Assembly (NCBI RefSeq): GCF_015832195.1
Contig: NC_052016.1
Coordinates: 32,137,129-32,201,128 of the forward strand
From: Motacilla alba alba
Taxonomy: Eukaryota > Chordata > Aves > Passeriformes > Motacillidae
Length of the DNA: 64,000 bases
Direction of reading: 5' to 3'
Shown here: positions 1 through 12,723 of the stretch, piece after piece
How the letters are laid out: each line of letters starts with the position of its first letter
Position numbering within the stretch: position 1 is the stretch's first letter
The notes under the pieces: model-generated
Seen by the model: only the letters and a program-made list of their open reading frames with translations
The model's database searches: none
Told to the model about the DNA's origin: nothing
Translations under genes and position numbers: made by a program

Positions 1-1066
1 CTGAGGAATAGGAAAACCAATGGTAGAATGCCCTCACCCAATACATTTTTCTTCTCCTGAAACTACAGCTTCCCAAACTGAACAGTACCTGACCCAATTA
101 TTTGAGAAATGCATCTGCCTCTTTACTGCTTTCATTTCTTTCATCCAATGCACCATTGCAACCCTTGTGTTCACAGATGATGGGCAGCTCCTAACAAAAA
201 TTCTCTGATCAGCCACAGGGACTAAGAGTGGCAGAGGCTGATTTCCAAAGCAACCTGAGACCCCCTGTGACCTCATTTGTAGCCATCCAAAGATGTTTAC
301 ATTCATGTGACAAGATATGTTCACTGACCCTTGCAATGAGCTGATCTCAACCAAGCACCAGGCACAGCATCAGGAAAGAGAAGGACACCACCTGCTCTGA
401 CAGTCATTACTCCCATGGCCTCTGCTGCTGCGTGCTCCACTGATGCTCCAAGCTTGCATGGAGGGGAGGGAAAGAAGGAGAAAGGAAAAAAACCTAGATT
501 TGTCCCTGAGAAGAAGTATTGGTGGTATTTCCTTCAATCAGGGAGAAATTCTGACTCAGCCACACAAGTAGAAAAGCTAGTCTTTTCAGCCTGAGTGAAA
601 CACTGAAGATTTACAACTGTTTAGGGTATTTGAAAAGTTTGGATAGAAGGGTGTGTGCACACGCATAACATTTCACAAATCCATGCAGAAGAAATAATGC
701 ATGTGGCATAAAACTGACTTATGTGGATATCCGTGTGCATGTATATAAAACATAAACATACTTAGAATGTACATATGTTTATAGTTAGATACATACTGAT
801 ATATGCACATATACAAATACAGCTATTTGCTCCTGAAACCCCCAGCTTCTTCAAGAGCTCTTGTTTTGGCTGCTGTTTTGCAAGCAACCAGGCAGCCATG
901 ACACGGCTGTCTGGCCTGGGGTCCCCTGAGCTGTGTGGTGGAGCTCTGCTGGCTGCGTTCAATTAGACATCAAATGAGAGCAGGGATCTCGCTGAGCCAA
1001 GCTTCGTTCTGATCTGACTGGTGACCAGATCAGCTCAGCTGTAGTGCCCTCGGGCTGTGGCACTGT

Positions 1067-1090
1067 ATTAAAGTTGAGGGCAACTTTAAT
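1067..1090. repeat. Perfect inverted repeat, 10-bp stem, 4-nt loop
   Basis: ATTAAAGTTG, loop AGGG, CAACTTTAAT. A second, weaker inverted repeat (CTGATCTG/CAGATCAG, 9-nt loop) lies just upstream at 1009-1033. Confidence 0.93.
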
Positions 1091-1822
1091 CTGCTTCACC
1101 ATTTGCACAGTGGAAGCTGTGCTTGGCCTACTGGGAAATTACAAGCATGTCCCTCATTCAAGTAAAGTGGACAGTTCTTTTCCAGGAGTTGTGATCTTTG
1201 TGTTCGTGTAAATTAGTTTAAATGATCTAAGTTGGTGGCTTCCAACCATTCTCGTTGTAAGGGCACCTAGCAATTTTCTGGGGAAGGTACATGTGCCGTA
1301 CAGGGAATGTAACTCTCCTAACAATAGGTTTGGTTTTCATGAAGTTCACAGACTTCCTGAGAGTTACAGACTATGATGGTCTGATGGATTTTCACTTACT
1401 ATAGGGAAGAAGGAAAAAAGTCTCACAGTTCATAGTCTTCTTCTGTCAGGGGTATTGAGTTGATTATTGCCCCCCTTAGCAACAGGAATAGAAAGACAGA
1501 GCTGTAGACATGGGGACCTTTTGCCACGTGAAGGGGCCTGTGGTACACTTAAGCATCCCTGTCTCCTTGAAAGGTTACAGGGATATCCTGCCACACAAGA
1601 AATCACTTCTAACCACACACATGCCCTCACGGACATCAATGCTCCTGAAGGCACCCCACTGATTCTGCATTGCCTAGACATCCCTCCCACAACAACACAT
1701 CCTGAATGCCAGGATGTCAGAGTATGGCAACACCTACACCATCAATAGTGTCCCGGCACCTGGACACTAGCCCTGGTGGCAGTGATCACAGCTGTAGGAG
1801 GGCTGCGTTGCTTTTTAGAAAA

Positions 1823-1900
1823 TTTAATTTGTATACATGAGACATTGCAGAAGAAACAGTCTCTTTAATTTGCATACATGAGACATTGCAGAAGAAACAG
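1823..1900. repeat. Tandem duplication, 41-bp unit, about 1.9 copies
   Basis: TTTAATTTGTATACATGAGA begins copy 1 at 1823 and TTTAATTTGCATACATGAGA begins copy 2 at 1864. Both continue through CATTGCAGAAGAAACAG. They differ at one base (T/C) over 37 aligned positions, so the duplication is recent on the scale of intron divergence. Confidence 0.95.
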
Positions 1901-3794
1901 AAAGAGCATTCTCTTCCTCAAAAAGCTATTTAAAACCAACCATGAACCAACTCCTGGAACTGCTGAGGATCCCAGTTCACCTCAAAGGTGGCTTGCCTTT
2001 ATCTGTGTCTAACTGAGCAAGAGATAGAAGTATGGTAAGGAAGTGTTTAGATCATGCTAGAGGCTACAGAAAGGAAGAATGACTTCTATTTGGAAAGACT
2101 GTTCAATAGAAGACATACCAATTAATAAATCAATGAAAATAGGTGACATTTATTATGATATTTAAATGACTAGATGCCAAGTGTTTGTTAAAGTATCATA
2201 TGGTCTGGAAGAAGGCAATCAAAGAAAAGGGCTTGGAAAAGCAGTGAGTAATGGTGACCCAATCCATTTAACTATTGACAAAATACAGGTGAGGAAATGT
2301 GAAGGGGAAAAAAATCTCTACGAATCATCAGCTAATGGATTAAATGCATCTGAGTGCGAGATGGAAATTAACTGATCAATTCACTCAACAGCTGCTAATT
2401 ATATGTGACAAGGCAGGCAGACTCCAGAAGTTTATGGAGCTCAAAGGAAAACAGTGCTGGTAGAAAAATTTGAAGGCTGCCTCTTGCCACTATGAGGTGT
2501 GACATTTGCCCCGGTGAGAGAATGTCACTGTCACTGAATAACATTTAACTCTGCAAATGTTTGAAGTCTGTATTTCAAAAGCACAGAAAGGGGGGTTCTC
2601 TCTCATTACTTTATAACAATTTGCAACATTAGGTATAAATATATGGTATCAAAATTAACATGCCAATCTAAACAAAATTAAATGTAATGCTACAATCAAA
2701 ATGAAACCTTTTTGCCTCATTGCAGTTAAACATTTTGACATTAGTGGATTCAAACTAGAAAGTTAAAAGGATTTGTTGTGACACTCATCAGTACAAAAAA
2801 TTTTTTGCATGCCCCATGCTCCTGCAAAATGCTTTCTTGCCAAAAGAACTGATCTTCTGATAGGGAGTAATCTCACATTTTCTGATCACTACTTTCAGTA
2901 TTTTATTTTGAATTTTAATTAACAGTAATATTTTCCTGACCACAAATATTCCTAACAAAATATTTTCCTAACAGTAATATTTTCCATTTTGGCTTACACC
3001 ATTTAGGAAATGATCACAGAGATATTGACTACTTTTTCTCTCCCCTTAGGCTTACACTTTGCATATATTGATCCCTTGGGACTCCTTTAAAGTCATGTCT
3101 TTGGAGAGTCAGCAGATTGTAGAATATATAGAAAATAAATAAATACTAATGATGAATTAATTGATCACCAGGGAAAGATTAGTACCAAAGTGTGATTTTT
3201 CCTTGAATTAGATCAGAATGGGAACCTCATTCGTGCAATTCTCAACCTGCATTGCAGCATCGAGTTTTGAATCCGCTTTTGGAGTAAGGATAAATGCTAA
3301 GCACATATACCAGCAATTAAATTATTAATTCAAAGGGGAAAACCAGTGTGGCTTATAAACCTGGTGAAACTTCCAAATTAGAAATTAGGTATCTCAGGCC
3401 TGACATTATGACACAAGCAATGTCATTTCTGCAGATGATAAGACCTGACCCAAGGCAGTCTTCCAGATTCATCACGCTAACAGCATTTATTATCTATTGT
3501 CAAACCCCAACTCTGTAACTTGTGGGGGTCCAGCATGTTCTGTGCATGGCCTATGATACTGTTTTTAGACTGTTTTTAAAATTCATGGTTGAAGGGAATT
3601 CAGTGGATGCGATGTTTAATACAGTGCTTCATGAACTCCTGCTAGCAAATTTAATTCAATCTGTCTTGGGTTAGGAGCACTGTCATGGATTGGCAATTGC
3701 CTGAAGAACCATAAACAAGGGCTAATGACAAGGGGCAGGTAAGAGCAAAGGTGTAAGCAGGTGTAAGCAAGGGGCTGTAGGAACCATGAGAGGT

Positions 3795-3900
3795 CTATTT
3801 TCATTTAACATCTTCATTAATGAGCCTAAAGAGTAGCTTGCTAATGAGTGGTGGATGATGCTTAACTGGGAGGTGCTGCAAACATCCATAAGGGGCAGAT
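3795..3900 (+). mobile_element. Possible old CR1 remnant
   Basis: 'ttaacatcttcattaatgag' followed by 'ttaactgggaggtgctgcaa' resembles the CR1 reverse-transcriptase stretch encoding Phe-Ile-Asn-Asp...Lys-Leu-Gly-Gly. Only about 100 bp can be followed, so this is a weak call. Confidence 0.35.
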
Positions 3901-4988
3901 AAACATAAAGGGGTACACAGGGATTAGTCATAGGAGCAGAAAGAAAATAATGGAACAAATTCATTATCTCTACAGAAGAAAAGAAAAAAACCAAACAGCT
4001 CATAGTAAGGAAAGATCACAGGGGTTGAAGAGACCTGCACATCTTTTCAGACAGGGTGAGTGCACAGCTTTGGATGAAATTACTCAAAGCACTGAAGAAT
4101 GTAAAACTGTAGGTGGTGTCTAAACTCAAGACAGGAATAAATGGTAAAGCATCCAGGCCCTCTATTAACTACATGGAAATGCCATCTAAGGCCCAATCTA
4201 GAATACATCTGTACTGGGGATGGCACATCAGCCCATGCCTATCTTCACAGATGGGTTAAAATGTATTAATTAAGTAATGTTTCAAGTATAATGTCTCCCT
4301 CATTTAAGGGAAAATAAGCCACACCGAAGAAAAGGGAAGGAAAACACTGAAATTCCTTTATTTCAGTATGCTTAATAGTAATGCTGGAGATGCAAAAGGT
4401 GACAGAAAACTCCCTAGGACCAAGAAAAATGACATCATAAAAAAAATAAAGTTTCAGACAGAAAGATACCATGTGATAGAAGAATGATCCTCCTTAGCAT
4501 TGCTAAGAATACATATTCAACAGCACAAGTTATTCTGCTGCAGCACCCAAAAGATGTGGAAACAAGCAGGACAGGCATTCCTTAGCCTGCTAAATCCTGA
4601 TGAGCAATACAGCACCTCCTGCACAACATCTCACTGCAACATGAAAAACTGACTTGATCAAGGTTCATTCCATGCTGTTCCACAATTTGGCTAAGCTTTC
4701 ATCTGAGGCTCATCTATACCACTTGCTATTAGTCAGAGAACAGTTCGGTATTTAACTCCCTAAGTAACCCAAAGCTTCCCCCTGCACTCCTGAAAGCCTG
4801 GTCAGAATTTGCTATCCTTGCTGTAAACACAGAAGGTCACAGGACTGCTTTTGAAGACATTAACTGTTCCATGGCTGTGAATCCTTGCAATTTTGCATTT
4901 TTGCATTCCCATTAGAAGATCATGATACTTAAAAGACTACCTTATCCCTTATGGCAGCTGGGCTCCTTGACATTTAGTACCCGTATTT

Positions 4989-5006
4989 AAAAAAAAAAAA
5001 AAAAAA
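4989..5006. repeat. Poly(A) tract, 18 bp
   Basis: An uninterrupted run of 18 A. No retroposed gene sequence is recognisable upstream of it. Confidence 0.95.
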
Positions 5007-5299
5007 GGTGTAAGGGGAGACAAACCAGAATGAGCAATCCAAAGAGAATTACTTATCAGGAATAAAAAGAAGTAAGTAATTTCATCTGTCCTTTTTTCCA
5101 TCACCTGTGGTCCATCTGTGCCTACTCCAGCTCCTTAATTTAAAGTCTTTAAAACTTAACTGGGCAAAAAAGAAGCAGAAAATGTATGTGCATTTAAAAA
5201 TGTGTGCTTATGTATGCTAAAAAATTCTGAATGAACAGGGGTGTCAAGGGACAGAGAATACAAGGAAGTTATCAAAAATAGAATATTCTACTGATTACT

Positions 5300-5385
5300 G
5301 CAGTTCAGAACCAGGCCCTGCCACTCATTTGCTCTTATTCTGGGCAAGCTTCTGTGTGCCTCAGCTCACTGGGAGTTGCAATCTT
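5300..5385 (+). mobile_element. Possible MIR-like ancient SINE remnant
   Basis: 'ccaggccctgccactcattt', then 'tctgggcaagcttctgtgtg' and 'cctcagctcactggg' follow the order of the MIR core region (Ser-type tRNA-derived SINE): gctctgccact, gggcaag, tgcctcag. The stretch is short and diverged, and the attribution is by eye. Confidence 0.4.
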
Positions 5386-5814
5386 TTTTCTGTACCACTC
5401 CCTTTTTATCAGGTCCATTTTAGCTGTAGATTCTGTAGAGCAGACTTTCTCTCAGGCTTTGTTGGCAACCTTATACAGACTTACTAGAGCCTGTGGTCAG
5501 TACACTAATTGTAATTGGAATAAGCAAAATGAAGTGATGTTCCTTAGTCTGCACCACAAAAATGCCAAAGGTAAGGTTAAAAAGGAATATATTTTTAAAA
5601 GTAAGAACTAAATAAGTAACCTGAAGTATTAGCTCACCTGTGAAAGTATGACTTTAACTCTGCATAGAGTTCATTGCAAAATGGCAAAATTATATATTAA
5701 ACCCTCACTAAAAAAAAAAAGGAAATGCGACTGGGCTTCAATAAAATGTGGCAACTCAGGCTGAAATATATTTTTCCCTCAGAAAATTATATACAGAATG
5801 AATAAGATAACATT

Positions 5815-5990
5815 ATTTAAGATAGGTAAGGATAGTTCCCTTTTTTAAAGTTGGTGAGATGAAGAAAGAAGTAGCAATGGAGACCAGAGAATTTAAGAGA
5901 CTTGCTGAAAACCACAAAGGACATAAGTGTTTTTGTCAGGAGGCCTCATGCTTTCAATTTTGGGCTTAGATCCGAGGGTCACAGAACCTG
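5815..5990 (-). mobile_element. Possible MIR-like ancient SINE remnant
   Basis: 'aagataggtaaggatagttc', 'gagatgaagaaagaagtagc', 'tttaagagacttgctgaaaa' and 'ccacaaagg' resemble the antisense MIR core (bases around the 'gatgaggaaactgaggc' and 'taagtgacttgcccaaggtca' blocks). It lies 430 bp from a similar candidate in the opposite orientation. It needs a profile search to confirm. Confidence 0.4.
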
Positions 5991-7754
5991 AGGAGAAGTA
6001 CTTTTTGCACATTAAAAGTGTGACGCTATGAACTGAGTGCTTTAACACTCACAGAGGATATCCAGTAACCAATTCAGAGCGTAACCCAAGGGGCCAGATT
6101 TCAGGCACATAAGCACTCCACGGGGCACCCAGCTGCAGTAAGTGGACCACTAGTTTTGATACTTAAGGTTTTCTTCTTCTCAAGCTAGATTTCCAATTGA
6201 GCAGAACAGCTCTCCTTGTCCTGACAGGCAAACGTGCATTGTCCCCTTTTCTGTTGACAACAGAGGATAGGAGGAGGTGAGAAAGGTTCAGATGAGTTCC
6301 TGGACAAAGGAGGTTTGTAGCTGCAGTCTGATGAACATCGGAGATAAGAGCAGCAACTGCAAATTGGCCCCAGTGGGAATGGCAGCAGCAATCTCTTCAC
6401 CTAAAGGCAAGCCAGCAATTACGCTTGCAGTGCCCAGTGTATGTCTGTCTGTTCCCATCACTGCTCTTCCATCACTGCCCCCGTGCCCCCCACTCACAGA
6501 GCAGGTGTACTCAAGGCTACTGCTCTGTTATGCACAGCTTGAAAAAAAAATTCCAGTCCTTTCTTTCTTCTGTTCTGTCTGAAGCCAGAGCTCTGAGCCT
6601 TATTGCACTGCATAACAAAATGGAGAAGAGGGTTTGGGTAGAGAGGCAAGATAAGGAGTACAGCACATCAGCCATAAAGATCAGTGAGAAAGAAAGCTCA
6701 GATTCCCCATCCACAACTGACTTGTAGACAAGCAATGGGCATTCCTGACATGCCAAGAAGCAGTTCAACCACCCAAGATTTCTGACAGCATAAATCCAGC
6801 AGTAGTACCTGGGGAGCACTGTCCTCTCAAGGCAGCAGGGCTGCAGAGTTTGTTGATAGAGGGCTCTGTCCCAGCATCCAGCATAACTGCAAGGCTGGCT
6901 GAAATGCCTGTAGTGTCTCCCAGCACACAAGAAGTTAATAACAAGATTCTCAAAATTCTCTGCATGCTGTGAACCTCCTCCCTGAGCTCCTTCTTTTGTC
7001 CCAGCTCCTTCCTTATTTTCCTGAGTCAGCATGGCTCATAGCACTCAGCTACACGAAAAGGGCTTAATAGGATGGCTGGACAAAATTAAAGGGGCGTTAT
7101 TAATTTGACAGGTGCTACTGCCTTGTGTCATGTCCCAAGTTTGTCCTGTAGCTGTGCTGATTATTTTCTCTCCTTGGATCAGGGACATTTCATTTATTAG
7201 CACTGAACTTCCCCCTCACTGCCTGCAGCCACTGCTGCTCTGATCTCCCCAATTCACTTTGCAATTAAATTTTGTCCTCTTGTGAAACAACTGCACAGGA
7301 AAGGTCTTGTGTTTTGTTTTCTTTTTTCCCCCTTGACCAAGTTCTTCTTGGTCAAAACAGCCTCTGGAAATCCTAGCAGAATCCCAAACATAGTAAAACT
7401 AGCTGGAAACAGTATAATATGAAAAAGAGTCTAGAAGCTGTAGATTTATATACCTAAAATACTAATCTCAAAAAAGAAGAGGGAATGGGGACACTGGAGG
7501 CCACTTAGTCTTAGCTGAAGACGTATAAATCTGATGGAACCATGGAGCTGCTGGAGATTTACATGAAGATGGCTTGAAAGGAGACCATAGAACTTTTGTG
7601 TTGGAAAATCTTGAGATGAGAAGCATCAAAATCATCACATCGTTCCCTTTACAAACACTAGTAGTCAAACCCACTGATGGGCAGGAAGACTGGGGAGCAT
7701 GATTGCTCCCATTTAAGTGATTTACTTTATTTTCACTGCTGCTAACACTCTGTG

Positions 7755-7787
7755 GTTTGTTTGTTTTTGTTTTGTTGTTTTTTTTTT
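7755..7787. repeat. T/G-rich low-complexity tract
   Basis: TTTG-type repeats run into a T run (7778-7787). Confidence 0.9.
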
Positions 7788-8678
7788 CCCTGGGAATCAC
7801 ATTAACAGCTATAAAACTGCAAATTTAAATGAACTTTGCTCTAGATCTGGTTTTGCTTCATAAAGCTCCGCATGGCTTTTTGTTTGTTTCCACTCATCCC
7901 ACTCCTCCCCTACATACAATTCCCCAGAAACCTTCATTAATGACTCCTTTGCTGTTACCCCTTTTAAAGCCAAATCTTCATGTCTCCCTTCTTTTTGCTT
8001 TCTTCTCCCCAGAAACAAAGACCACCTTCCTCTGGACTACTTATGGCAACCCTTTCATTCACTCATTCCTAGGACTGCTAGCACATATATGTCGTATATG
8101 TATGACATTTCTGGTTTTGTGGAACTGGACAACCTTTCATAAGCCCTTGCTGTCACACGAACTTTAATTAAATGCAAAAACTTTTCTCTAGGCTTCCTTG
8201 CCATTCCCTAAGTTCCCATTCCCTTTCCAATCACTGAATATGTCAAAAGCTGAGGATAGTAGAAGCAATATTACCCTTTCCTAGGAATGAATGCTTTTTT
8301 TCCGGGACTGAGCTGGCCTGCATAACACCAGCTTTTTTATGGCTTCATTACTGCTAGAGCCACTATAAAGCACAGCACTGAAAGGCTGGACCAGCCTTTT
8401 TAATTGCACAGAGGTACCGATCATCATGCTTTTATGTACTTGAGATGTTCTTTCTGATCCTCCACTTCCCTGAGCCAGGGATAGCTCCCCAGGCTAAGCA
8501 GAACAGAATGAGGAAAAACTTAGGTAAAGCAGCTGGCTTAAGTTGCCTCTCTCTGGAGATCTCCATGTGAGAAGTGCAGAGCACTTTGGGCTGTTTTAAG
8601 CATGACAGCTGGCCAAGCAGCAAAGGTCAAGACAGCAAGGAAAAAAAGGAGGAGAGAGCTCAGCATGAAGGATTTGTG

Positions 8679-8872
8679 GAGCATCACAGGATTTCTCTCC
8701 AGCACAGTGATCTGGCCATTCCCAAAAGGCAGGGGTCAAACTCTGCCCTTAAATATAGCAGCATGAACAGTGTAGAGCATCACAGGATTTCTCTCCAGCA
8801 CAGTGATCTGGCCATTCCCAAAAGGCAGGGGGTCAAAGTCTGCCCTTAAACATAGCAGCATGAACAATGTTA
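8679..8872. repeat. Tandem duplication, 96-bp unit, two copies
   Basis: GAGCATCACAGGATTTCTCT starts copy 1 at 8679 and copy 2 at 8775. The copies run in register through 'ccattcccaaaaggcagggg' and 'atagcagcatgaacaatg', with a handful of substitutions and an extra G in copy 2. An open plus-strand frame spans both and gives a repeated peptide (HHRISLQHSDLAIPKRQG). It has no known domain and is most likely a by-product of the duplication. Confidence 0.96.
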
Positions 8873-10923
8873 AGATCCCTGATTGCTGCATAACACAATA
8901 CTAAATAAGCGCTCAGGTGCCGCCTTTGGAGACAAACCAAAGGAACAGAAGGGAAATGCTTTATGAACCAGTTGACCACTGTTGATCTCTTAACAAGGGT
9001 AGGTAAGAGAAAAAATCCACGGTGCCTGACACCAGCTGCCTGGGAGAAGATAAAGGCACCAAAGGGCTAAGAAGTTTCTCAAACTGTGGAGTATCCTTAA
9101 GACACAAAAATATGTGTCCTCCTGATTTGGGAGGGTGCATGGGAAGCAGCTGTCTCCTAGAAGCCATAGGAAATAACACTGATTCTTTAAGTCACTGGGG
9201 CTGCTGTAGATGAGTTTGGCCAACCATAAGAGAGGTCTGTGAGATATTGGAGATATTGGAGCAGAAAGCAGTGCTGTGTGAACTCTCAATGGGGAATTCT
9301 CAGTATTGCCATGAAGTCCAGTTCTCTCTTCCCCTTGCCTATCTCCTTCCATTCGAGCTTGTCAGTGGGGACTAGCAAAGTGTTGTAGGAGCTCTGAATA
9401 AAGAGACTGTCTGACAATAGAGTGAATGACATGGGGGCATCTCTTTGCTCTTGCACATTTGTCTACCTAACCATCCAGCTTCCCTTCTCATCTCCACCTT
9501 GAGTTCATCTCCAATTTTCACCCCTCAGCCTTTACAGCAAGAGGAGCACCAGGTTTCTCCCAGCTTTGAAGCAGAGCCCAGAGGACAGGAAGAACCTTTG
9601 GCAACAGAGGAGCACTCTACCAGCCCTAATACCAGGTCTGGAGAAAACAACTGGGTGCTTGACACAGCTGTGTCCTGCTGGTACTGTTCTGTGTCCCCTC
9701 TGCCAACAATTTCACTTGCCTTATTAACTATTCCCAACAGCTCCACTTTATGTGTGCATGCTTGTTTGGGTAATTCTTGTCTCCTCCCATTTAGCCCATA
9801 AGAAAAAAAGCATTACCCACAGTCTTGGTTTTAAATGAACCCTATAAATACTCAACTCTGCGAGGAACTGTGGGATAATTTTGATAAATGTGACTGGGAA
9901 GCCTGGCTGGCAGAACCAAGTGCAATTCTAGTGTGCGTTCACAGCCCATCACTGCACACACAGAAGGAGGCAAGAGGTGGGCGCAGCAAGGGGCTGGGGG
10001 TGAGCCACACAGGAGGGAGAGAAGAGGCAGGGGGTCTGTTCAGCAGGACAGCTATACTGCTGTAGCATAGGCTCCTCAAAAGATCAAGAGAAAAACAGGC
10101 TTAGTGAGATGTGAATGGCGAGAGAAAAAGAAAAACGAGATGCAGTTTGAAAAATAAACAGACTGGAAAAAATAGAGAAACATCATTTGAAACACAGACT
10201 TTTAACTGTAGAGAGGGGAGAAGAAAGCCAGGAAACTGTGATAGCAAAATGGAGTTAAAGGTGACACAAGGCAGGAAACCAGACACAAGCATCCAGAGAA
10301 ATGAAAAAGGCTTGAGTGAGACCAAATGTACCTAGGCCACAGTTCAGCAGAGCACACAAATTATTTGAAGGCACTTCCTTTAGTCGATCTACTTACTCAC
10401 TTAAAGGAAATACCTCTGTGGTTCACTGATTGGCAACCTCATGCAGCAACATCTTACAAGAAATGTATTGAAAAGCAAGAGGTAGGAGCAAGCAGAAATG
10501 CGCTTGTGAGGTATCAGCAGCTGAGATGAAGAATTACCTGTCAAAACTTTACCTATGAACTCTTAAAAACTATTTGGTCTCAAAAAGGAAGGTGCAGCTA
10601 AAGGAAAGTGGTTGAAACTAGAAAGGAGTTCAGAAAGACTCTGTGAATATGTTAAGTACATGACTATTCTTGATGGTATGTGCTTTTGGACATCTCTAAA
10701 AAGGAATAGAGTCCATTGTTTATTTCTATAGGTGAGTGCAAGTCATGTATTTCCACTTCAAGCACAAGGTAAGTACAGTCTGAAAAGAGATTGCTGGGCA
10801 TCCTCAAAAATGCAGCTTAGCTTTCAGAAGCACTCAGCAATGCCTGGAATATCCCACAGTCTTTGGAGAAGTGCAAGAATATACACACTGCTATTGAGAT
10901 GCCTTCAAATTAAAAGAAATAGT

Positions 10924-10970
10924 TTGGTTTTTTTTTTGATTGGTTGGGGTTTTTTGTTTGTTTGTTTTTA
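10924..10970. repeat. T/G-rich low-complexity tract
   Basis: A T run is followed by GGTTGGGG and then TTTG repeats. It is the complement type of the A/C tract at 21.5 kb. Confidence 0.9.
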
Positions 10971-11639
10971 ACTCTGTGAAATTACAAGTTCATACCCAGA
11001 AGATTTAAATTTTATGGAAATCAGACATCTCTGGCCAGGAATATGCACTACAGCCAGATCCGGTCTTCAAAACTATGGCCAGCACCCAGGGTGGACTGAT
11101 TCATCAATAGCTACTAGGAAGCTAATCTAGATAGGACAGTGAATGCTGGGGAAGATCAATATATATCCCTACATACCCCTAAATTAATCTCTATACATCT
11201 CAGTATTTCACTGGCAAAAAACATTGCTTACTTTGGGCCTGTGACTTTGAATTTCTTTGAAAAGCACCATGAGAAACATGTTTAATTAAAACCAAAGGGA
11301 AAACTTCCATGGGGCATCTGTAACTACCTGTCATGAGCTTTACTGAGAGGTCCTTGAAAAGACAGACTTCTGTCACAGCACACAATAATGCCACAAAGAA
11401 GCACGCATCAACAGCAGATCTTCTGTTGTCCAAGAAGTGTAAGAACTATATTTCATATGCTTCCCAGCCTCTCCAAGAACCTTTCCCACAGAGGGTGAAT
11501 CCCAGCCGTTTCAAGCACTTCTGAGCCAACACGCCTATGTGTGCCATACCCTGTTTAGAGCTGCAAAATGCTGCTCCACAAGTGGTTGATCCTGTAAAAC
11601 TAATTTGCTTTTCCTGCAAAGCAGGCAAACACATGAAAA

Positions 11640-12030
11640 ACGCCAGGATCATTTAGCCGCCTCTGACGTGCCGGCTGTAGCCATGCTGCGAGGTTCTGGA
11701 GAAGCATGTACCTCTCCTTTCAGAGAGCAGCTGCTCTTCGCCTGCAGCTGGCGGAGCCAGCTCCATCTGGAGACCAGATCAGAACCCATTAAGCACAGAG
11801 GTAGGAGACTGCTTGGAAGTGGAGTTTGCAAGGCACAAAGGCAAGGGCTTGCCTGCAGAATTTCAGCCCTTGTAAAGAAAGGAAAAGAAAAGGGAAAAAA
11901 AAAGCAACCCACACAGCCTATTGAGCAATTGTTCCTGCATAGCCTCTCCAGTCTAATTGATTTGGACACCACAGCTAATTTTCGCTCAGACATCTGTTAG
12001 CACACATTAGTGCATGTCATTAGACAGGGA
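11640..12030. promoter_or_regulatory. Candidate intronic regulatory element (CpG plus TAAT motifs)
   Basis: The left part (11640-11770) has about seven CpGs (AACGCC, AGCCGCC, GACGTGCCGGC, TGCGAGG, TTCGCC, GGCGGAG). The right part (11950-12026) packs TAATTGATTT, GCTAATTTTCGC, ACATTAG and GTCATTAGA. The latter are homeodomain-type core motifs. The call is by pattern only. Confidence 0.2.
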
Positions 12031-12670
12031 AGCACAGATCAGATGGAGGGGCAGAGCTCAAAGGCCCTGGTTTGGGATGCTAGAACAAGCAAGAGAAAGG
12101 ACGAGAGGGAGAAGATGTTTGTGCAGGGCTGGAATAGTTGGAAGGAGTTAGGAGTGAAGGGGAAGGACTTGGCTCGCTCAGAACATTCCCACCAAACAGT
12201 CACATATGTTCCACTCACTTACCCGAGCTACAAGCACGCCTGTTTCATTTACAGGCATGCCTCAAAGGGCCTGGTCCTCACCAGCACACAGGCAATAAAG
12301 CCAGAGCTCCCATGAGGAGCCCTAAACGTGTACTCCTCCACATTTTTGCTGTTTGCAGGTTCTTTGGTTATGATTGGAGGTCTCAGAGACAAAAGAAAGA
12401 GACAAGAGAAATTACCTTTCTCATCTGACTCCTGCATGGTGTGAGGTTGCTCTGGACATATTCTACATTTAAAGCTTTACGGATATGATGAGTCCTTCCA
12501 CTAGAGAAGCAGAACTGTATATGAAAGGTACCGGCTAGAAGCATGGGACATTTTAACACTAACAGGTTAGGGAGATGATAATTTCAGCCCAGCTACAACT
12601 GGGTGCACACCAAACACACCACTTGATACAGCTTAACTTGTCCACCAGTGAGAAAACATCCTCCTACCCA

Positions 12671-12687
12671 TTTTTTTTTTTTTTTTT
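12671..12687. repeat. Poly(T) tract, 17 bp
   Basis: A T run is followed directly by CAG. It resembles a plus-strand splice acceptor, but no coding exon follows. Confidence 0.95.
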
Positions 12688-12723
12688 CAGGACCAATCCT
12701 GAAAAACCCTCTGCCTACTGTCA

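Larger units (their letters stand above)
1901..8678. other. Intronic DNA, nothing further recognised apart from the listed remnants
   Basis: AT-moderate intron. A loose direct repeat AACAGTAATATTTTCC occurs at 2921 and 2970. A 9-bp-stem hairpin (TTGACCAAG/CTTGGTCAA, 5-nt loop) lies at 7333-7355. Possible CR1 and MIR-like remnants at 3.8, 5.3 and 5.9 kb are listed separately. A 171-codon minus-strand frame (6517-7032) has no recognisable domain. Confidence 0.6.

Noticed and set aside
2200..2500. Possible old LINE remnant
   Set aside because: Vague resemblance to CR1-like text, but no block could be placed in order with confidence.
8679..8872. CRISPR-like or satellite array
   Set aside because: There are only two copies, with no spacers, in a eukaryotic intron. 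It is a simple tandem duplication.
12671..12700. Plus-strand splice acceptor after the poly(T) tract
   Set aside because: A pyrimidine run followed by CAG occurs by chance at such tracts. The following sequence shows no coding similarity and the known gene is on the other strand.
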